A stretch of DNA of 64,000 nucleotides from Glossina fuscipes (Eukaryota > Arthropoda > Insecta > Diptera > Glossinidae). Positions 60,453-64,000 of this stretch are shown piece by piece. Under the pieces are notes generated by a model. That model was given only the letters and a program-made list of their open reading frames with translations, ran no database searches and was not told where the DNA came from. The DNA lies in the NCBI RefSeq assembly GCF_014805625.2, contig NW_023998423.1, positions 15,511,229-15,575,228 of the forward strand. Direction: 5' to 3'. How positions within the stretch are numbered: the first letter of the stretch is position 1; each line of letters starts with the position of its first letter. A program made the translations under genes and the position numbers.

Positions 60453-62755
60453 TGAACATAATTTATTTGGATTATTGTTTTACTTATTTATTAATTTTCT
60501 TCTTCTTCTTTGCATCTATTCGCATTCGTGTTGCTGTTCGCACACATAAAATTATAATAAATGTTCCTCAACATATCTCTTGATTCGACAGGAATCGAAC
60601 TCTATAAGATCACAAAACGATTGTGTCGGGAATGTCTATCAAATGATACATCGTTTGGCACTATTTTTCAAATGGCAATTGCGGACGAGTTTCGGAAAAT
60701 GCGATTTGTGATTAGTGGAAGAGTAGCCCGATCCAATGCAGTTTCAATAGGATTCACCCGTGCGGTAATGAGCACAAAAATCTTTTGTGTATGTAAATTA
60801 AATACTGACCCGTTGTAAATAGGAGAACAAGATATGTGTAAAAAAAAATTTTCTCGACGCGCCATAATAGACTTGCATACAGAATACAGAGACAAAACTA
60901 TCATACAAAACTTTTGAGAATAAACACCCACACAACTCGCAAATTTCTTGTGTTTTTCTTTAGTTGGGACATTTTTATTATTTATGTATATAAACATCTA
61001 CGAAATGTTTGTCGTCGGAGGTATTTTTCATGATAGAGGATATTTACGAATATACCATATATCTGGCTAGTTTCTTGAGGGCAGCGTAACACAAAGCACC
61101 ATTGACAAAAAATATTAACACGACAAATATTAAATTGAAAATGCTTTCGGTATCGCATTAGAACGAGAGAAGAGCGACATTTATTACCGTCTGATTTATA
61201 TGCTTGTGATCATGCGCACTTTGTTACTTGTGAAAAGAAACTTGGATATGCGTACGCAACGGAATCGAAAATAACTTATGGAACACAGAACATTATAACT
61301 GTGCGTTAAGATCGCAATATTGCGCATTTGGATTTTCGTAGAAATCGCGGTCTCCCTGATCGAATCTGCTTTTTGTCGTATCATTTTTAAGGTCTATTGC
61401 TCTTTTTTAAATCCATTGAAATGCAGGTGCCGGGATAGTATAAACTTTTTTGAACACTTACCAGTTAACAATAGCAAAGGTAATAGTATTAGAAGGAAAA
61501 GCAGGAACCGTTTCTTATTTCTGTTATCAGCATTTGACGACTGCAGTAACCAGGTATCCAAACACAAAACGGACGAAATAAACAAATAAACGTAACGAAA
61601 AACGTTGTATATAATAGACGAAATGACTCCAAAGAAACCTATAAGCAAAGTCGATAAGATAAGCAAATCAAAAGCAAATTATGTGAAAAGAAATTTAAAC
61701 CTTTCTGTGCAGTTGTAGAATATGCAGCAGGTGTACTGTGCGCGTATATCCCTACTCCATGATCAGCACCCAGAGAACCAGTTAAAGACTTCCAACTATT
61801 CGTAAATATGGTTACGATACTCGTTATGAGATGTACGAACCAAGATTCTCTCTCTTCTTGATACTTGTTAAAACTGCCACTATTGTTGGAATAAGGAATA
61901 TGATATGTTTGCTGTTGCCTGTAATCAACTTCATCGCCAGAATCATAAGTTAGCCTATCGACGACACGTTTTCGTTGTTCGGTATAGTTGGAGTTTACAT
62001 AACGTTTACGTATGTAGTCTTCTTGTGCGGGATCACGTTCAATCATATGGCCAACACGATCATGATGGCTCTCCAAACTATAGCGTGACATATTTGGCAT
62101 AGCCACTATTCCTGGCGCCAAAATGCGACGATGTGGCGATAATTTTGAATAGGTATAATCTGTCTTTGGAGTATTTCTACAAAAACAAACAGTTTATAAA
62201 GATTACAAATAACATAATTGTTATATTATGTACGTACTTCCAATATTCTCCCGATTTTTTATACTCCCAATAGGCTAAATGTTCACCAGAATTAAGACTC
62301 GAACTTCTATCAGTGTATGAGGAGCTCAACCAACCACTCAAGGATTTACTTTTACTACGGTTCGCATTTAACTCTCTTTCTGCATTTAAGGCATTTTGTG
62401 TTCTTTCTTTTAAACGTTGCGTTTCAGACGACCGCGTTCTATCGGATCCAGCAAACTGGGCAGCAAAGCTATCTTGCAGGTAACCCGTAGCTATAGGTGT
62501 TGAGGTAGCTACACTACCACCCCGTGCGTCTCTTCTAGTTTTTGTTAATAACGTAGTAGTTACAGTGTTACTACTTGTATTATTAACGACAATGTTGCTT
62601 GCATTTACTAGTGGAGATGTTTTCAAATCGCTTTTATTCAATTTGATTTGTTGTTCCCGCGTTTCCATTATCATGGATTTTGTAGATTGTTTCATTCTAT
62701 TTTCCGGACTATCGTCACTCGAATAATCAGATGTTTTAGTTTTGGTTTGTGTCAT
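53353..62755 (-). CDS. koi: Klaroid-like SUN-domain inner nuclear membrane protein, long isoform (6 spliced exons)
   Basis: The spliced coding sequence joins 62755-62238, 62176-61701, 61638-61462, 56320-54848, 54777-54665 and 53577-53353. It totals 2982 nt (993 codons plus stop), and every junction has GT/AG ends with matching phases. SUN proteins span the inner nuclear membrane and bind KASH proteins in the perinuclear space, forming LINC bridges. Seen here: a Ser/Thr/Arg-rich N-terminal region (1-330), hydrophobic segments at about 333-358 and 375-390, a mainly helical and coiled-coil region (about 400-800, strongest about 625-695), and a SUN domain (about 811-985) with ALESAGG, STRC, IFGIPLWY, GECWAF, FTLEHIPKSLSP and YTCLYRFRVHG. 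Cys833 aligns with the KASH-linking cysteine of human SUN2, and Cys871 and Cys976 with its internal disulfide pair. The start at 62755 has a good fly context (CCAAAATG), but an upstream coding exon is possible. Family assignment is firm; the symbol rests on klaroid being the broadly expressed dipteran SUN gene rather than the testis paralogue. Confidence 0.93.
53578..54664 (-). other. koi: koi intron (SUN core to last exon)
   Basis: This 1.09-kb intron is bounded by GTAAGT and TTGTAG. It is A+T-rich with a 20-plus A run near 53801-53824. I see no nested gene; the short ORFs at 54286-54495 are open on both strands without any recognisable product. Confidence 0.85.
54665..54777 (-). CDS. koi: koi exon: SUN-domain core
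   Basis: This 113-nt exon lies between the acceptor TCGTTTTTAG and the donor GTTTGG|GTAAGT. It encodes residues 882-919 with the highly conserved GFTLEHIPKSLSPSGRI and SAPRNFTVW. The frame follows exactly from the phase-1 end of the previous exon, and it ends in phase 0. Confidence 0.95.
54848..56320 (-). CDS. koi: koi exon: lumenal coiled coil and first half of SUN domain
   Basis: This 1473-nt exon starts after CTATCTGCAG (phase 1) and ends at CTAG|GTAAGT (phase 1). It encodes residues 391-881: WYSLDASEK directly after the membrane, then a long mainly helical region with heptad-like stretches rich in Leu, Gln and Glu, then the linker YDADKTG and the first half of the SUN domain up to GFPGFL. 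An apparent ORF start at 56309 is a TTG codon inside the exon, not a real start. Similarity to animal SUN domains is obvious by eye through STRC, IFGIPLWY and GECWAF. Confidence 0.95.
56321..59511 (-). other. koi intron segment containing a family-2 repeat
   Basis: This is the part of the large intron between the alternative terminal exon and the coiled-coil exon. It holds a family-2 element with inverted ends (56554-56935), long T and A runs (58390-58404, 58546-58560, 58664-58705), and a candidate minus-strand AATAAA at 58829-58834. Short ORFs at 56920-57345 and 57855-58058 resemble nothing I recognise; the first begins inside the repeat. Confidence 0.7.
56553..56935 (-). mobile_element. Family-2 (TATACCC) element with perfect 18-bp terminal inverted repeats, in a koi intron
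   Basis: TTTTTATACCCATCACCG at 56554-56571 is exactly inverted at 56918-56935 (CGGTGATGGGTATAAAAA). The interior has GGACAGACAGACATAC and TTTGATGCTGATCAAGAATA, the reverse of the 47-kb copy's order. At 383 bp it is a short deletion derivative. The perfect ends suggest it is among the younger copies here. Confidence 0.8.
59512..59783 (-). CDS. koi: Probable alternative 3'-terminal coding exon of koi (SUN-less isoform)
   Basis: Inside the intron after the transmembrane exon, an acceptor (TTTAAACAG, ending at 59784) precedes an open stretch of 89 codons plus TAG (59512-59514). Its phase-1 start matches the transmembrane exon exactly, so the join continues the protein as LLTGLYYYLHPTEPF and ends RRDEYYERV. 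The total coding length would be 1443 nt (480 residues). The tail is charged and aromatic, with no SUN domain and little coiled coil, and would sit in the perinuclear lumen. Codon composition looks coding right up to the stop. A candidate minus-strand AATAAA lies at 58829-58834. A different reading is an internal exon ending at the weak donor GATGAAG|GTCGAA (59556), also in phase with exon 56320. The exon is strongly suggested by frame and phase; its expression is inferred. Confidence 0.7.
59784..61461 (-). other. koi intron segment (transmembrane exon to alternative exon)
   Basis: This stretch runs from the GTAAGT donor at 61461 to TTTAAACAG before 59783. It contains a (TA)n microsatellite at 60419-60451 and no coding sequence I can support. 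Confidence 0.75.
60419..60451. repeat. (TA)n microsatellite in a koi intron
   Basis: About 16 TA units. Similar runs occur at 4574-4598, 29382-29404, 29432-29450 and 46896-46916. Confidence 0.95.
61462..61638 (-). CDS. koi: koi exon: transmembrane segments
   Basis: This 177-nt exon follows a 62-nt intron (61639-61700; acceptor GCTTATAG) and ends at the strong donor ACTG|GTAAGT. It encodes two hydrophobic stretches, FFGVISSIIYNVFRYVYLFI and FLLFLLILLPLLLLT, separated by a charged loop with NADNRNKKR. This paired arrangement is typical of SUN proteins, where the second stretch crosses the inner nuclear membrane. The phase-1 end can join either the coiled-coil exon at 56320 (giving LLTAWYSL) or the alternative exon at 59783 (giving LLTGLYYY). 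Confidence 0.92.
61701..62176 (-). CDS. koi: koi exon: second nucleoplasmic segment
   Basis: This 476-nt exon follows a 61-nt intron (62177-62237) and begins after TTTTTGTAG. It continues the basic, Tyr- and Arg-rich nuclear region (for example KRYVNSNYTEQRKRVVDRL). Near its end it has a hydrophobic, aromatic stretch, WFVHLITSIVTIFTNSW, that could lie against the membrane. It ends in phase 1 at CAGAAAG|GTTTAA. The first in-frame ATG is internal (about residue 195), so it is not a start. Confidence 0.9.
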
Positions 62756-62825
62756 TTTGGTGGGTGATGATGATGAGGTGGGTGATGATGATGAAGTGAC
62801 TTCAACCGCTTCTTCAACAATGATC
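62238..62825 (-). CDS. koi: koi exon: N-terminal nucleoplasmic region
   Basis: The exon lies between a T-rich acceptor (TTTTTAG, ending at 62826) and a donor GGAA|GTACGT at 62237. The first possible ATG is at 62755, but the frame is open to the acceptor and encodes 23 further residues, IIVEEAV then two SSSSPT copies from an 18-bp tandem duplication, so translation may begin in an upstream exon. The encoded part is hydrophilic and rich in Ser, Thr, Lys and Arg, as expected for the nuclear side of a SUN protein. It ends in phase 2: TGG AA joins the A at 62176 to make Lys. Confidence 0.85.
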
Positions 62826-63017
62826 CTAAAAATACAAAAATAATTTTATAAACGAATGCACGTTTATTTCAACACGCGTATAAAATGAAAAAATTTGAGA
62901 AAAGAGAATAGTGCATGCTATGTATATATAACGGTCCTAGTATTATTGGCACCTTCCCAATCAATGAAAAATGACGTAGAAAAAAAGTATGTAAACGAGA
63001 AAGCTTTTTATGCATAC

Positions 63018-63040
63018 CTTGAGAGAAATTCTAAAAACAT
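63018..63040 (-). CDS. koi: Candidate first coding exon of koi (8 codons)
   Basis: On the minus strand an ATG at 63040 opens ATG TTT TTA GAA TTT CTC TCA AG, then a strong donor CTCAAG|GTATGC at 63017. Joining to the acceptor before 62825 restores frame exactly, giving MFLEFLSRIIVEEAV and a 1024-residue protein. An in-frame TGA lies just upstream. It could instead be part of a non-coding first exon, with translation starting at 62755, or the true first exon may lie outside the window. Confidence 0.45.
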
Positions 63041-63159
63041 TTCTGAAGCTCAAGGTTAAAGTTGAATTTGTAAAGAAATTTCAAAAATCTCTCGATTAAA
63101 AGGTATCCAATTATTATCTATCATTTGCTTAGAGTATAAGACGCAGGTGAGGGATAAAA

Positions 63160-63480
63160 GTCCCTAACTTCAACTTGGAAACGTTCGACCGCAAGCAGCG
63201 AAAGGATCGAGTAGTCATGGGCGACGTGTTCAAAACTTTCGATACTCTTCGGCATCGGCGCAATATAGGCTTTGTCATTTTCTACCCGCCCGTCCTGGAA
63301 GCGCCTGTATATCATTGGACACGCAGCCGTGACTTTCCATTCTTCTATCACATTGCGCGCCCTTGGAATGATCTATCGGCGGTGCTTCTTCCCATTGCTC
63401 CTCACTTGCCCAATTTAAAATCAAATATACGCAAAGACCATTATCTTTTTTCATTTTTCTCTAAATATAATCCTTCCTGA
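63160..63480 (+). pseudogene. Decayed 3' end of a second LINE reverse transcriptase ORF
   Basis: An open plus-strand stretch encodes FDRKQRKDRVVMGD..LRHRRNIGFVIFY, then FFYHIARPWNDL, then LPNLKSNIRKDHYL before a TGA. Insect LINEs end their reverse transcriptase ORFs with this order of short motifs: a Gln-Arg-Arg block, HRR, an aromatic 'arg-x-trp-asn-x-leu' block and a final 'phe-lys' block. Everything upstream of about 63120 is missing, so this is a 5'-truncated, eroded insertion just upstream of koi. It is unlike the copy at 26 kb, so probably a different clade. It could be mistaken for a 101-residue host gene. Confidence 0.62.
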
Positions 63481-63548
63481 CCAGCAACGTGCTTGCACCT
63501 ATAAGGACATTCCCTAACAATAAAAAAGCAAAAAATTTGCTACTGGTA

Positions 63549-64000
63549 TTTTTATACCCACCGCTGAAAGACAGGGGTTTGTCATGATATTTGCAACACT
63601 CAAAAGTAAGCTTCAGAGACCCTGTAAAGTAAATATATTCTTGATCAGCGCGAAATTCTTGCTTGAAGCCATGCCTGCCCGTCTATGTGGTGTGTGCTCT
63701 CCTGATCGCAAAAATTAATATATCGACTTCAAATGTGGTAGAAACTTTTGCAGAGCAAATGGACAGAGCACAAGACCGCAGTGATGCGCAAACTGAACGC
63801 AACTCTGTTCTTTTAAACAGAAATTTGTGGATTTGATATTTGCCGCATTTACTTTAAAGAACGCGAAGTTATAAGAGTGGCGAATGGGGCGCCAAAAATT
63901 TGAATGGTGTCGGGCATGCGAGATTCGGCCCCAGCTGAAAGTAACTTTCTTATATGTTTATTCCTCAACACGGGAAAGACTACCTCATCATCAATCGTAG
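63549..64000 (+). mobile_element. Family-2 (TATACCC) repeat running off the window
   Basis: It starts TTTTTATACCCACCGCTG, followed by AGACCCTGTAAAGTAAATAT, CTTGATCAGCGCGAAATTC and ATCGCAAAAATTAATATATC. This is the same order as the 47-kb copy. The right end is not reached or has decayed. Confidence 0.65.

Noticed and set aside
1..64000. tRNA, rRNA and snRNA genes
   Set aside because: Apart from the tRNA-like heads of the two putative SINEs I saw no box A/box B pair with a foldable cloverleaf; small RNA genes cannot be excluded by eye.

Overview
This window is nuclear DNA from a fly. It is strongly A+T-rich and full of microsatellites, homopolymer runs and decayed dispersed repeats, and the one convincing gene has GT..AG introns, two of them only 61-62 nt long. 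The gene encodes a SUN-domain nuclear-envelope protein that I identify as klaroid (koi). Together with the repeat style this suggests a brachyceran dipteran, possibly a calyptrate such as a tsetse, house or stable fly; the species level is a guess. A run of 10 N at 12447-12456 marks an assembly gap.

Layout. Positions 1 to about 53,300 hold no protein-coding gene I can defend. They carry two recurrent short repeat families: family 1, recognised by a 'TTGAGATAGACCC' motif near its 5' end and 'TTGATGGTCGGCCTTGCCCG' at its 3' end, and family 2, with inverted ends 'TTTTTATACCCATCACCG'. They also carry two diverged copies of a probable tRNA-derived SINE, a decayed LINE reverse transcriptase (about 26.08-27.12 kb), and several tandem-repeat blocks (periods about 65, 104, 110, 142 and 200 bp, plus a 0.65-kb purine-rich degenerate tetramer tract). 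One AG/GT-flanked 72-nt open block (13851-13922) could be a micro-exon of a gene with very large introns.

Positions 53,353 to about 63,040 hold klaroid on the minus strand. Six coding exons join with matching phases into a 993-codon protein from the ATG at 62755. A possible additional first coding exon at 63018-63040 would make 1024 residues. The order of parts is: Ser/Thr/Arg-rich nucleoplasmic region, two adjacent hydrophobic segments, long coiled-coil lumenal region, complete C-terminal SUN domain. In the intron after the transmembrane exon lies an unadvertised open exon (59512-59783). It has the same phase-1 acceptor as the coiled-coil exon and its own stop, and predicts a 480-residue isoform with no coiled coil and no SUN domain. 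This is the most interesting observation in the window.

Positions 63,100-64,000, upstream of klaroid, hold a decayed 3' end of a second LINE and the start of another family-2 repeat. In established biology SUN proteins bind KASH proteins in the perinuclear space to form LINC complexes linking the lamina to the cytoskeleton. Nothing else here appears to work with klaroid; the rest is repeat-derived or unassigned non-coding DNA.
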